Part shown: piece after piece, positions 16,467-24,615 of the stretch
Position numbering within the stretch: the stretch's first letter is position 1
Layout: the number at the start of each line of letters is the position of its first letter
Source: JAADHI01 sp964451325
Lineage (GTDB): Bacteria; Nitrospirota; Nitrospiria; SBBL01; JAADHI01
DNA: 64,000 nucleotides
Reading direction: 5' to 3'
Assembly: GCA_964451325.1 (NCBI GenBank)
Contig: CAYVHO010000005.1
Coordinates: forward strand, 62,001-126,000
The notes under the pieces: generated by a model
The model's database searches: none
What the model was told of the DNA's origin: nothing
Seen by the model: only the letters and a program-made list of their open reading frames with translations
Translations under genes and position numbers: made by a program

Positions 16467-17228
16467 ATGGCTGAGGCCAGCGGTGGCGGGGCAATGGATC
16501 CCCTTAAAAACTTTGAGATTCATCCCATTGTAGAAATTCAATTGGGTGGCTTGGATCTTTCGATTACGCAGCCAGTGCTTTGGATGATGATTGCCGTGGC
16601 GGTGGTTTTTTGCACCTTGACTTTTGTCGCCGCGACTTTGAAGCGATCCCCAAAAGGTTTGCAGAATTTTATCGAAATGACGATCGATTTTCTACGCAAA
16701 GATCTTGTGCACGCTGTCATTGGCGAAGAAGGCAAGGCTTGGTTTCCTTTCATTGCGACATTGTTTCTTTTCATTGCGACCTGTAATTTATTGGGTTTAA
16801 TTCCAGGTTCCTTTACGGCCACATCCAATATTAACGTGACGGCAAGTTTGGCGCTCATGGTTTTTGTTTTTGTGCAGTTTGCAGGGATCAAAAAGAAGGG
16901 CTTGATTGGCTATACGAAAGGTTTGGTCCCTAGTGGTATTCCAAAACCGATTCTGGTGATCATGATTCCGATTGAGATTGTCAGCCTACTGGTGAAACCT
17001 TTTTCATTGGCTGTTCGACTTTTTGCCAATATGTTGGCGGGACACATGGTCATTTACGTTTTTCTGGGTATGATTATTTTGTTTAAAAGTGTCATTCTGA
17101 CACCACTCCCTTTCATTGGTGTGGTCATTATGTATGCGTTTGAAATTTTTGTTGCACTGATTCAGGCTTATATTTTTGCTGTATTGACGGCGTCCTACTT
17201 ATCGGACGCACTGCATGAGGGGCATTAG
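16467..17228 (+). CDS. atpB: ATP synthase Fo subunit a
   Basis: Membrane stator subunit that forms the two proton half-channels next to the c-ring. The 253-residue protein has the essential arginine in the fourth core helix (SLAVRLFANMLAGH), and the C-terminal helix EIFVALIQAYIFAVLTASYL contains the conserved Gln and Tyr. A GGAGGT ribosome site precedes the ATG. The N-terminal tail is short and Gly-rich (AEASGGGAMD). Confidence 0.96.
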   Translation: MAEASGGGAMDPLKNFEIHPIVEIQLGGLDLSITQPVLWMMIAVAVVFCTLTFVAATLKRSPKGLQNFIEMTIDFLRKDLVHAVIGEEGKAWFPFIATLFLFIATCNLLGLIPGSFTATSNINVTASLALMVFVFVQFAGIKKKGLIGYTKGLVPSGIPKPILVIMIPIEIVSLLVKPFSLAVRLFANMLAGHMVIYVFLGMIILFKSVILTPLPFIGVVIMYAFEIFVALIQAYIFAVLTASYLSDALHEGH

Positions 17229-17301
17229 CCCTGATCCGCATTTTAGAAAAATAGCAAGGCCCAACAAAAGTTGGGAAATTGTAACGAATATGGAGGAATA
17301 A

Positions 17302-17520
17302 ATGGGACTTCTAGGAGCCGCAATTGGGATTGGGTTAGCAGCCTTGGGAACCGGTATCGGTATTGGTATTCTCGTGGGTAAAACAGTTGAAGCTATGGCG
17401 CGTCAGCCGGAAATGTCCGGTGAGCTCAGGACGACCATGTTTATTGGTGTCGCTTTTGTTGAAGCGCTGGCGCTTTACGCCCTCGTCGTTAGTCTATTGT
17501 TGATCTTTGTTAAGGGATAA
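17302..17520 (+). CDS. atpE: ATP synthase Fo subunit c
   Basis: A 72-residue proteolipid of two helices joined by the polar loop ARQPEM. The ion-binding carboxylate is the Glu of FVEALALYALV in helix 2. The Gln in helix 1 and the Glu-Ser/Thr pair that mark sodium-binding rings are absent (GIGIGILVG and VEALAL instead), so the enzyme is most likely proton-driven. A TGGAGGA ribosome site lies upstream. Confidence 0.96.
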   Translation: MGLLGAAIGIGLAALGTGIGIGILVGKTVEAMARQPEMSGELRTTMFIGVAFVEALALYALVVSLLLIFVKG

Positions 17521-17534
17521 AAACGGAGTCCAAG

Positions 17535-18032
17535 ATGTTTGAGGCAGAACCAGGATTAATGATCTGGACGTGGCTGTGTTTTGGTGTGTTGCTCGCGCTT
17601 CTCTCCAAATTCGCCTATAAGCCCATTGTGGCCTTTTTGGATAGTCGAGCTGACTCAATTCGAGAAGAGCTTGAGGGTTCCGAGGCAAAACGCAAGGAAG
17701 CGGAAGACTTGCTGGCACAATACAAGGCTCAACTGGATGAAGGTCGTGTTGAAGTTCAGAAGATGATCGAAGAAGGACGCGCTGTCGGGGAGAAGCTTAA
17801 ACGTGAGATCGTGGACAAAGCTGCGGACGAATCAAAGGGGCTTGTAAAAAAAGCGCAGGAAGAAATTGACCGTGAGAAGAAAAAAGCACTGATGGAACTT
17901 CAGGAGCAGGTCGCGGAACTTTCTGTGCAAGTGGCTTCTAAGATGATCCAAAGTACCTTGCAGCCGAAAGATCATGAGAAATTGATCGAGGATGCACTTA
18001 CCCAGGTCAAGGAAAATTATGCCAAAGCATAA
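17535..18032 (+). CDS. atpF: ATP synthase Fo subunit b
   Basis: Peripheral stalk subunit of 165 residues with one N-terminal membrane helix (MIWTWLCFGVLLALLSKFAY) and a long charged coiled coil (residues about 35-150) with alternating Lys/Glu. Only one b gene is present, so the stalk is probably a homodimer. It lies 14 nt after atpE, and the 3' end overlaps atpH by 14 nt. Confidence 0.94.
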   Translation: MFEAEPGLMIWTWLCFGVLLALLSKFAYKPIVAFLDSRADSIREELEGSEAKRKEAEDLLAQYKAQLDEGRVEVQKMIEEGRAVGEKLKREIVDKAADESKGLVKKAQEEIDREKKKALMELQEQVAELSVQVASKMIQSTLQPKDHEKLIEDALTQVKENYAKA

Positions 18033-18606
18033 AGATGATCTGCGTCTTGTGGTCGAAGGGTATGCACAAGCGCTGCTTGCGGTTGCAAAGAGCGAGGCTG
18101 CCGTTGATCGGGTCGAAGAAGAGTTGACTGAGCTGAGGAATACATTCTCCAAAAATCACGAGTTGATCTCGTTTTTAAAGGATCCAAAAATCACTGAGGA
18201 AGGCAAACGGAAAGCGGTTGCCGAGTTGCTGGGAACTCAGGTTTCCCATCTCGTGCATTTTCAAATTGGCTTAGCCATTGAGCAGGGACGTGCCCCCTTG
18301 CTTCCGGCGATTATTGATCAATTCTTCAGTTTGACTTCTGAGTCTCGAAAGAAAATTACCGCGAAAGTGACGACAGCAATTCCTTTGTCAGACTCCGCAA
18401 CGCAAAAAATGGAGGCCACTTTGTCCGAACTGGTCGGTGAAGCGGTGTTTCTTAAAATGTCCGTTGATCCCGATATTTTGGGTGGCATTATGGTGCATTT
18501 GGGTGACCGAATTATAGACGGAAGCCTCAAAGGTCAGTTGGATCAACTGCGCGAAGGTATTTCAAGAAAGATATTAACAGAGAAGGGGAGATCTCTTGGA
18601 AATTAA
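18019..18606 (+). CDS. atpH: ATP synthase F1 subunit delta
   Basis: OSCP/delta subunit of 195 residues linking the peripheral stalk to the F1 crown. The N-terminal helical domain contains VEGYAQALLAVAKSEAAVDRVEEEL and the C-terminal domain contains the conserved PDILGGIMVHLGDRIIDGSLKGQL. ATG at 18019 is chosen because AAGGAA lies 5 nt upstream and the protein then begins MPKHKDDL; an in-frame ATG at 17992 lies within atpF. Confidence 0.94.
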   Translation: MPKHKDDLRLVVEGYAQALLAVAKSEAAVDRVEEELTELRNTFSKNHELISFLKDPKITEEGKRKAVAELLGTQVSHLVHFQIGLAIEQGRAPLLPAIIDQFFSLTSESRKKITAKVTTAIPLSDSATQKMEATLSELVGEAVFLKMSVDPDILGGIMVHLGDRIIDGSLKGQLDQLREGISRKILTEKGRSLGN

Positions 18607-20116
18607 GCAGGATGATATCACAACCGTCTTACAAAAATATGTTGAAGGCTATAAATCAAGTGTTACCTTTGAAGAGTCCGGAACGGTATTAAGCGTCGGA
18701 GATGGAATTGCACGAATCTCAGGGCTGAAAAATGCGATGGCGGGTGAGTTGGTTGCTTTCCCCAATGATGTTGTTGGCATGCTTTTGAATTTGGAAAAAG
18801 ACGATGTGGGCGCTATTTTGTTTGGCGAAACCCGGCTCATTAAAGAAGGCGATGTTGTCAAACGAACGGGGAATATTGCACAAATCCCGGTTGGTGAAGC
18901 CATGAAGGGCCGTGTGGTTGATTCTTTGGGGCGTCCCATTGATGGCAAAGGGCCGATTGTTACGGACAAATTTCGTGTTTTAGAAGGGCTTGCACCCAAT
19001 GTTGTGCAGCGTCAATCGGTGACTGAGCCGGTACAAACCGGTTTAAAAGCCATCGACGCCATGATCCCGATTGGGCGTGGACAGCGCGAATTGATTATCG
19101 GTGACCGCCAAACGGGTAAAACCGCGATTGCGATTGATACCATTATCAATCAAAAGAACAGTGGCATTTATTGCATTTATGTGGCCATCGGACAAAAATC
19201 CTCCAATGTTGCCGCCGTGGTGAAAGTGCTTGAAGAACACGGCGCGATGGAATATACCACTGTGGTTTCTTCTACCGCAAATGAACCCGCTTCAATGCAA
19301 TATATCGCACCTTATGCTGGCACGACCTTGGGCGAAGAATTTATGTATAACGGCAAGCCCGCCTTGGTGATTTACGACGATCTCTCTAAACATGCAAATG
19401 CCTATCGGCAATTGTCTTTGCTTCTGCGTCGTCCGCCGGGTCGTGAAGCTTTTCCGGGTGATGTCTTTTTTCTCCACTCCCGTTTGCTCGAACGTTCGGC
19501 AAAACTCAGCGAGGAACTGGGTGGCGGTTCTTTAACGGCACTTCCGATTATTGAAACCCAGGCGGGGGATGTGTCTGCTTATATTCCAACCAATGTTATT
19601 TCCATTACGGATGGACAGATTTATTTAGAGCCTGATCTTTTTTATTCCGGTGTCCGTCCTGCGGTAAACGTCGGTCTTTCGGTTTCGAGGGTCGGGGGGA
19701 GCGCACAGACCAAGGCCATGAAAAAAGTGGCGGGAACCTTGCGGCTTGATTTGGCGCAATATCGTGAGTTGGCCGCTTTTGCGCAATTTGCTTCCGATTT
19801 GGATAAAGCGACACTGGCTCAGTTGAAGCGTGGTGAAAAAATGGTCGAATTGCTCAAACAGGGGCAATATCAGCCTTATTCCCTGGCCCAACAGGTCATG
19901 ATGATTTATGCGGGTGGTTCGGGCAATCTGGATGATCTTGAATCGGAAGATATTCAGGCCTTTGAAGCAGACTTTCTCAAAATGATGGCGGATCAGCATT
20001 CGGATGTGATTCAGGAAATTGAAGAAAAACAGAAACTCAGTCCTGAATTGAATAAGAAGATGGACGATGCCATTACAGCCTTTAAAAAGACATGGCAGCG
20101 TGGGGGCCTTGTTTAA
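18596..20116 (+). CDS. atpA: ATP synthase F1 subunit alpha
   Basis: Regulatory/non-catalytic nucleotide-binding subunit of 506 residues. The P-loop is GDRQTGKTA, and ALVIYDDLSKHANAYRQLSLLLRRPPGREAFPGD contains the Walker B region and the alpha signature. The arginine finger segment SVSRVGGSAQ is present. The start is TTG at 18596, about 7 nt after GGGGAG; the resulting MEIKQDDITTVL fits the family N-terminus. It overlaps atpH by 11 nt. Confidence 0.97.
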   Translation: MEIKQDDITTVLQKYVEGYKSSVTFEESGTVLSVGDGIARISGLKNAMAGELVAFPNDVVGMLLNLEKDDVGAILFGETRLIKEGDVVKRTGNIAQIPVGEAMKGRVVDSLGRPIDGKGPIVTDKFRVLEGLAPNVVQRQSVTEPVQTGLKAIDAMIPIGRGQRELIIGDRQTGKTAIAIDTIINQKNSGIYCIYVAIGQKSSNVAAVVKVLEEHGAMEYTTVVSSTANEPASMQYIAPYAGTTLGEEFMYNGKPALVIYDDLSKHANAYRQLSLLLRRPPGREAFPGDVFFLHSRLLERSAKLSEELGGGSLTALPIIETQAGDVSAYIPTNVISITDGQIYLEPDLFYSGVRPAVNVGLSVSRVGGSAQTKAMKKVAGTLRLDLAQYRELAAFAQFASDLDKATLAQLKRGEKMVELLKQGQYQPYSLAQQVMMIYAGGSGNLDDLESEDIQAFEADFLKMMADQHSDVIQEIEEKQKLSPELNKKMDDAITAFKKTWQRGGLV

Positions 20117-20121
20117 AAAAA

Positions 20122-20976
20122 ATGGCTGAAACACTTCGAGAACTCAAAAGCCGCATTCGTAGCGCAAAAAAAACCCAGCAGATCACCAAGACAATGCAGA
20201 TGGTGGCTGCCTCACGTCTTAAAAAATCTGAGATGGTTTTTCGCCAGGCCAAACCCTACAACGAAAGAATGGAGATTATTCTTTCTCATTTGATGGAATC
20301 TTCTCAAGGGGTTTCCCATCCTTTTTTTGAAAAACGAGACGTGAAAACCATCGCGCTTGTCATTGTCACCTCGGATCGAGGGCTTTGTGGGGGTTACAAT
20401 TCCAACATCATCGCCCGCGCCGAGTCTTTTTTGAAACAAACCCGATCTCAGGATGTTCAGCTTATTTTAATTGGCAAAAAAGGCTACGATTATTTTAAAC
20501 GTCGTGAATGGCCGATTTTGATGAAGTTTCTTGATCTTTCGGGCAAAGCGGACTATGACAAGATTTCGGATATCACCCAGAAACTGATCGAAGCTTACCT
20601 TTCTGGAAGGGTTGATGAGGTTCAGGTCTTATATACCAATTACATCTCAGCACTTTCAAACAAGCCCGTGATGAAAAAATTTCTGAATTTACAGCAGGAT
20701 GCTGAGGGTCTGAAGTCCGATTTTATTTTTGAACCCAGTCTGGAAGAAATTATTGGCGCATTTTTGGGGCGTCAGATTACTTCCAGAATGTATTCGGCAC
20801 TTTTAGAATCCTTCACTGCAGAAAATTCTTCTCGAATGGTGGCGATGAAGAGTGCGACGGACAGCGCCAAAGAGATGATTGACCGACTGACATTGAAAGG
20901 CAATAAGGCGCGACAGGCGGCGATTACCAAAGAAATTTTGGAAATTGTGACGGCTGGTGAGGCAATGAAGGCTTAG
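20122..20976 (+). CDS. atpG: ATP synthase F1 subunit gamma
   Basis: Central rotor shaft, 284 residues, with the two long terminal helices that form the coiled coil (LRELKSRIRSAKKTQQITKTMQMVAASRLKK at the start and SATDSAKEMIDRLTLKGNKARQAAITKEILEIV at the end) and the Rossmann-like middle (VTSDRGLCGGYN). ATG at 20122 gives the normal MAETLRELK start. The ribosome site is weak, which suggests coupling to atpA, whose stop is only 5 nt upstream. Confidence 0.95.
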   Translation: MAETLRELKSRIRSAKKTQQITKTMQMVAASRLKKSEMVFRQAKPYNERMEIILSHLMESSQGVSHPFFEKRDVKTIALVIVTSDRGLCGGYNSNIIARAESFLKQTRSQDVQLILIGKKGYDYFKRREWPILMKFLDLSGKADYDKISDITQKLIEAYLSGRVDEVQVLYTNYISALSNKPVMKKFLNLQQDAEGLKSDFIFEPSLEEIIGAFLGRQITSRMYSALLESFTAENSSRMVAMKSATDSAKEMIDRLTLKGNKARQAAITKEILEIVTAGEAMKA

Positions 20977-20999
20977 TTTTTTATTTTAAGGAGTTATTT

Positions 21000-22406
21000 A
21001 TGGCAACGGGAACAATTCTTCAGATCATCGGGCCAACAGTTGATGTGCAATTCCCATCGGATCAGCTTCCAAAGATTTTAAATGCACTAAAGGTCATCAA
21101 TCCAAAGTCGGACACAGATCTGATCGTGGAGACGGCCCAGCACTTGGGCGGGAATGTCGTTAGATGCATTGCGATGCGATCCACCGACGGTCTTGTGCGC
21201 GGTATGGAAGCGGTTGATCTGGGAACTCCAATTTCGGTGCCTGTTGGTGAACAGAATTTGGGTCGTATTTTTAATGTGACCGGGGATACGATTGATGGCA
21301 AAGGCCCTGTTGCCAATCCAGAGCAGCGCTGGCCGATTCATCGTCCCAGCCCGGCATTTGAAGACCAGGTTCCGGTGGCCTCGATTTTAGAGACGGGCAT
21401 TAAAGTGGTCGATCTGCTCGCACCTTATGCCAAAGGGGGAAAAGTAGGACTCTTTGGTGGGGCTGGTGTGGGTAAAACCGTTATTATTATGGAACTCATC
21501 CGAAACATTGGTGCGGAACACGGGGGGTATTCTGTTTTTGCGGGTGTGGGTGAACGAACCCGTGAAGGGAATGATCTTTATGCCGAAATGACGGAGTCCG
21601 GCGTACTGGATAAAACCGTGCTCGCTTTTGGTCAGATGAATGAGCCACCAGGTGCACGTTTACGGATTGGTCTTTCGGCATTGACCATGGCCGAGTATTT
21701 CCGTGACGAAAAAGGCCAGGACGTCCTGCTTTTTATTGATAATATTTTCCGATTTGTGCAAGCAGGATCAGAGGTTTCAGCACTTTTAGGCCGTATGCCT
21801 TCAGCCGTGGGCTATCAGCCGGGTTTGGCGACCGAGATGGGCGAATTACAGGAGCGCATTACCTCAACGACGAAGGGATCTATTACTTCTGTTCAGGCCA
21901 TTTATGTGCCTGCCGATGACATCACAGATCCTGCCCCTGCAACGACCTTTACACATTTGGATGCAACAACAGTGCTTTCTCGTCAAATTTCTGAGTTGGG
22001 AATCTATCCTGCGGTTGATCCCTTGGATTCCACTTCACGTCTTTTAGATCCACAGGTTTTGGGAGATGAACATTACGACACAGCCCGTGCGGTCCAGACC
22101 ATCCTTCAAAAATATAAAGAACTTCAGGATATTATTGCCATTTTGGGTATGGATGAGCTTTCGGAAGAAGATCGTCTGATTGTGCAGCGCGCCCGGAAAA
22201 TACAGCGTTTTCTCTCTCAACCTTTTTTTGTCGCCGAGATTTTTACAGGAACGCCAGGGAAATATGTGCGTTTGGCAGATTCGATCAAAGGTTTTAAAAT
22301 GATCGTCGATGGAAAGTTAGATGATTTGCCCGAGCAAGCATTTTACATGGTCGGAACGATTGAAGAAGCGCAGGAAAAAGCCGAGCGTTTAAAACAAGTG
22401 ACGTAG
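21000..22406 (+). CDS. atpD: ATP synthase F1 subunit beta
   Basis: Catalytic subunit, 468 residues. The P-loop is GLFGGAGVGKT, the catalytic glutamate region is GVGERTREGNDLY, Walker B is VLLFIDNIFRF, and the DELSEED loop is present (ILGMDELSEEDRL). AAGGAG precedes the ATG by 7 nt. Normal length and no missing residue. Confidence 0.98.
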   Translation: MATGTILQIIGPTVDVQFPSDQLPKILNALKVINPKSDTDLIVETAQHLGGNVVRCIAMRSTDGLVRGMEAVDLGTPISVPVGEQNLGRIFNVTGDTIDGKGPVANPEQRWPIHRPSPAFEDQVPVASILETGIKVVDLLAPYAKGGKVGLFGGAGVGKTVIIMELIRNIGAEHGGYSVFAGVGERTREGNDLYAEMTESGVLDKTVLAFGQMNEPPGARLRIGLSALTMAEYFRDEKGQDVLLFIDNIFRFVQAGSEVSALLGRMPSAVGYQPGLATEMGELQERITSTTKGSITSVQAIYVPADDITDPAPATTFTHLDATTVLSRQISELGIYPAVDPLDSTSRLLDPQVLGDEHYDTARAVQTILQKYKELQDIIAILGMDELSEEDRLIVQRARKIQRFLSQPFFVAEIFTGTPGKYVRLADSIKGFKMIVDGKLDDLPEQAFYMVGTIEEAQEKAERLKQVT

Positions 22407-22447
22407 AATTAAATCTCTTTTTTACAATTTCTCAAGGTGAATAAGCC

Positions 22448-22741
22448 GTGTCTGATATAAGTGATAATACCTTTCACCTGACCGTGGTTACACCGCAGCA
22501 GGTTTTTTTTGATGGACGAGTTCGTGCCTTGCTTGCCCCTGGTGGTGCGGGTAGTTTTGGTCTGCTTGTGAACCATGCCCCCATGATTTCAACGCTTTTG
22601 CCCGGACGTTTGGTCCTGACCTTCGCCGAAGGTGAGAAACAATTTCTCACCATTGGTTCTGGTTTTCTCGATGTACTCAATAACGAAGTGACGCTTGTGA
22701 CCGAAAGTGTCACCGAAGCGGAAGCCAAAAAGAACCACTGA
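22448..22741 (+). CDS. atpC: ATP synthase F1 subunit epsilon, lacking the C-terminal helical domain
   Basis: Rotor foot subunit. The 97 residues cover the N-terminal beta-sandwich (FHLTVVTPQQVFFDGRVRALLAPGGAGSFGLLVNHAPMIS), which binds gamma and the c-ring. The protein ends at VTEAEAKKNH, where usual bacterial epsilon subunits of 130-140 residues continue into two inhibitory helices. The stop lies inside the terminator-like hairpin, so the short form is probably genuine. The start is GTG at 22448, with AAGGTGA upstream. Confidence 0.92.
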   Translation: MSDISDNTFHLTVVTPQQVFFDGRVRALLAPGGAGSFGLLVNHAPMISTLLPGRLVLTFAEGEKQFLTIGSGFLDVLNNEVTLVTESVTEAEAKKNH

Positions 22742-22766
22742 TTTACAGTGGTTTCTCAAGTTTTTT
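22733..22766 (+). terminator. Hairpin at the end of the atp operon
   Basis: AACCACTG (22733-22740), ATTTA loop and CAGTGGTT (22746-22753): an 8-bp perfect stem overlapping the atpC stop codon. The T-run is split (TTTCTCAAG then six T at 22761-22766), so termination may be partial. Confidence 0.55.
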
Positions 22767-22770
22767 CCTT

Positions 22771-22799
22771 TTGACAGTGCAAACTTCTCCCCATAAACT
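22771..22799 (+). promoter_or_regulatory. Sigma70-type promoter for the HAD phosphatase gene
   Basis: TTGACA (22771-22776), a 17-nt spacer and TAAACT (22794-22799), 36 nt upstream of the ATG at 22835 and just after the atp hairpin. Confidence 0.6.
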
Positions 22800-22834
22800 A
22801 TAAATGCTGTTCCAGCTTCTTAGAGGATATTTCT

Positions 22835-23485
22835 ATGCTTCCTTGGTCTGAAATTGACTTCGCCCTGCTTGATATGGATGGGACCTTGCTCGATCGTTAT
22901 TTTGACGATTATTTTTGGGAAGAACATGTTCCTAAAGTCTATGCGACCCAAAACAAGATTTCCTATGCAAAGGCGAGAAAAAAACTTCTTGCCATGTACA
23001 AAGCGCAGGAAAAAACACTCAACTGGACCGATTTACACTATTGGTCTAACCGTCTCAATCTCGATATTGTAGCAATAAAACTAAAGTTGAGAGGTCGTGT
23101 GCGTGTTCATCCGGGTGTTGAACCCTTTCTGCATTTTTTGAGGGATTCAAACAAAGAAGTCATCTTAGTGACCAATGCCCATCCCAGATCGGTACAGATC
23201 AAACTAGAGCAGACCCTGCTTCTCCCTTATTTTCACACCATTCTTTGCTCAAGTGATATTGGTTTACCCAAAGAAGAAATCGGCTTTTGGCGAGCGGCAG
23301 AGCATGTGCTGGGATTTGATAAAGAGCGCACATTTTTTGTAGATGACAATGAAGATGTGTTATTGGCCGCACATACTTTTGGCATCAAACATCTCTTACA
23401 CAAAAGTGGTGCCAGTAGTAAATTTATTCACGAACGCTCGGACATCTTTCCGCCCTTGGCCCATTTTTCCGATTTAATCCCTTAA
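22835..23485 (+). CDS. yrfG: HAD-family hydrolase, YrfG-like GMP/IMP nucleotidase
   Basis: A 216-residue haloacid dehalogenase-fold phosphatase. Motif I is LLDMDGTLLD (nucleophile Asp13, acid/base Asp15), motif II is VTNAH, motif III is Lys in GLPKEEIGFW, and motif IV is FVDDNEDVL. The cap segment with DYFWEEHVPKVYA and the overall pattern match the YrfG group, which removes phosphate from GMP and IMP. It is transcribed from its own promoter after the ATP synthase operon and is the last core-type gene before the accessory island. Confidence 0.85.
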   Translation: MLPWSEIDFALLDMDGTLLDRYFDDYFWEEHVPKVYATQNKISYAKARKKLLAMYKAQEKTLNWTDLHYWSNRLNLDIVAIKLKLRGRVRVHPGVEPFLHFLRDSNKEVILVTNAHPRSVQIKLEQTLLLPYFHTILCSSDIGLPKEEIGFWRAAEHVLGFDKERTFFVDDNEDVLLAAHTFGIKHLLHKSGASSKFIHERSDIFPPLAHFSDLIP

Positions 23486-23493
23486 GATCCGAA

Positions 23494-24126
23494 GTGCTTA
23501 CCCTGTCGCAGTCTGCCTCAGGGATAGTGATAAAAATCCCAGGGATCTGTCCCGTTCTAATGCCATGCTCAGATCAGATTCTTACATTTTCTAAATTAGG
23601 TGATGATGGCATCATTTCATCTGAGTTATATCAAACCTCTGTCGTAAAAAATAATCACTACCATTTGCTGAATGTAGAGCCTGGCACCTATGTGGTCGTT
23701 GCGGCAAGCTACTCAAGAGGGGCGAGTCTTAGTGCCGCTGCTGGAAATGTTCGTGTCGGCGTGACGAGAGTCTTTGGTGAAAATATCTTGTTTTCAAGAG
23801 ATTTGCTTGAGAAAACAAAAATTGAGTTAAGGCCTGGTCATTTAGCGATAATGGGTGAATTTGATTTTGGGATCGATGGAAGAATGGCCTTGGCCCCAAG
23901 CGCCGCTCAATTTCTAAAGGCGGCAGACTCTGTTCAGGCACATTACGCAAAAGCAATAGATCCTGAACTGGAGTCTCGCGGAATGACCTCGTCAATAAAA
24001 TTTTACCGTGGAACATTAAAGTCCGTTAGCGCAGACACAAATTCCAAGGAGAAACTCTTAGAGGCAGCAAAAAAACATATTGGCGCTGAAGGGTGGGACA
24101 GTCAATTAGCAAACGCGAAAATGTAA
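23494..24126 (+). CDS. Lipoprotein-like protein, probably missing its signal peptide
   Basis: A 210-residue protein from GTG 23494. The core resembles a class of bacterial lipoproteins that I recall by the pattern YHLLNVEPGTYVVVAASY followed by ILFSRDLLEKTKIELRPGHLAIMGEF, with a C-terminal KEKLLEAAKKHIGAEGWDSQ. Such proteins normally start with a lipoprotein signal peptide. Here the frame is open only back to a stop at 23419-23421, and no hydrophobic leader is found there. The 5' end is therefore probably lost, perhaps at the island junction, which would make this a 5'-truncated gene. The function of the family is unknown to me. Confidence 0.55.
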   Translation: MLTLSQSASGIVIKIPGICPVLMPCSDQILTFSKLGDDGIISSELYQTSVVKNNHYHLLNVEPGTYVVVAASYSRGASLSAAAGNVRVGVTRVFGENILFSRDLLEKTKIELRPGHLAIMGEFDFGIDGRMALAPSAAQFLKAADSVQAHYAKAIDPELESRGMTSSIKFYRGTLKSVSADTNSKEKLLEAAKKHIGAEGWDSQLANAKM

Positions 24127-24615
24127 ACGACCCTCTAAAGTATTTAAGTCAATTGAAAACAGATTTCGAAATCAATGGCAAATCGATTGAGTAGAAAATA
24201 GGCTCAGGTCTTGTGACCATCTATTTCTCTTTTCCATAAAAGCATATCAAAAAACCCCTAGATTTAAAGCATCTGTACCCCTACGTTGAAGGATTTAATC
24301 TCCCTATTGAGAAGACATCCTTGATCTGTATTTTTTTTACCTGGATGAAGTCAGAGATAGAAGAAGGTAGTGGAGGTATGAATATAAGACAGAGAGGCCC
24401 CACGAATCTTTGGGTAACATAACCCCGTATGAATTTTTGAAGGTCTATCAATGACCAACGTTCTCTATAAAAAACTCAGGTCTTCCCTCAGGTTCAAGGG
24501 TGTTTCTAGGCGATCTTGCGCTCGTTAATGGTTCTTGAATTTCAAGGTTTTAAATCGTACACTCTGCCAAGCGGCCAAAGCCTTAAATTCAATGATTTAC
24601 CCGAGTGACTTGATC
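24127..24615. other. 489-bp spacer upstream of hsdR, no gene seen
   Basis: No convincing coding sequence. A 14-codon frame starting at 24378 directly after GGAGGT is too short and badly spaced. A perfect odd palindrome, CTTGAA-T-TTCAAG (24534-24546), lies 70 nt upstream of the hsdR start and could be an operator. No good promoter was found. The stretch looks like decayed sequence at the edge of the accessory island. Confidence 0.45.

Noticed and set aside
17302..17520. Sodium-dependent ATP synthase
   Set aside because: The c subunit lacks the helix-1 Gln and the Glu-Ser/Thr pair of sodium-binding rings, so a proton-driven enzyme is more likely.
24378..24422. 14-codon frame directly after GGAGGT in the spacer upstream of hsdR
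   Set aside because: The ribosome site touches the ATG and the peptide is too short and without features.
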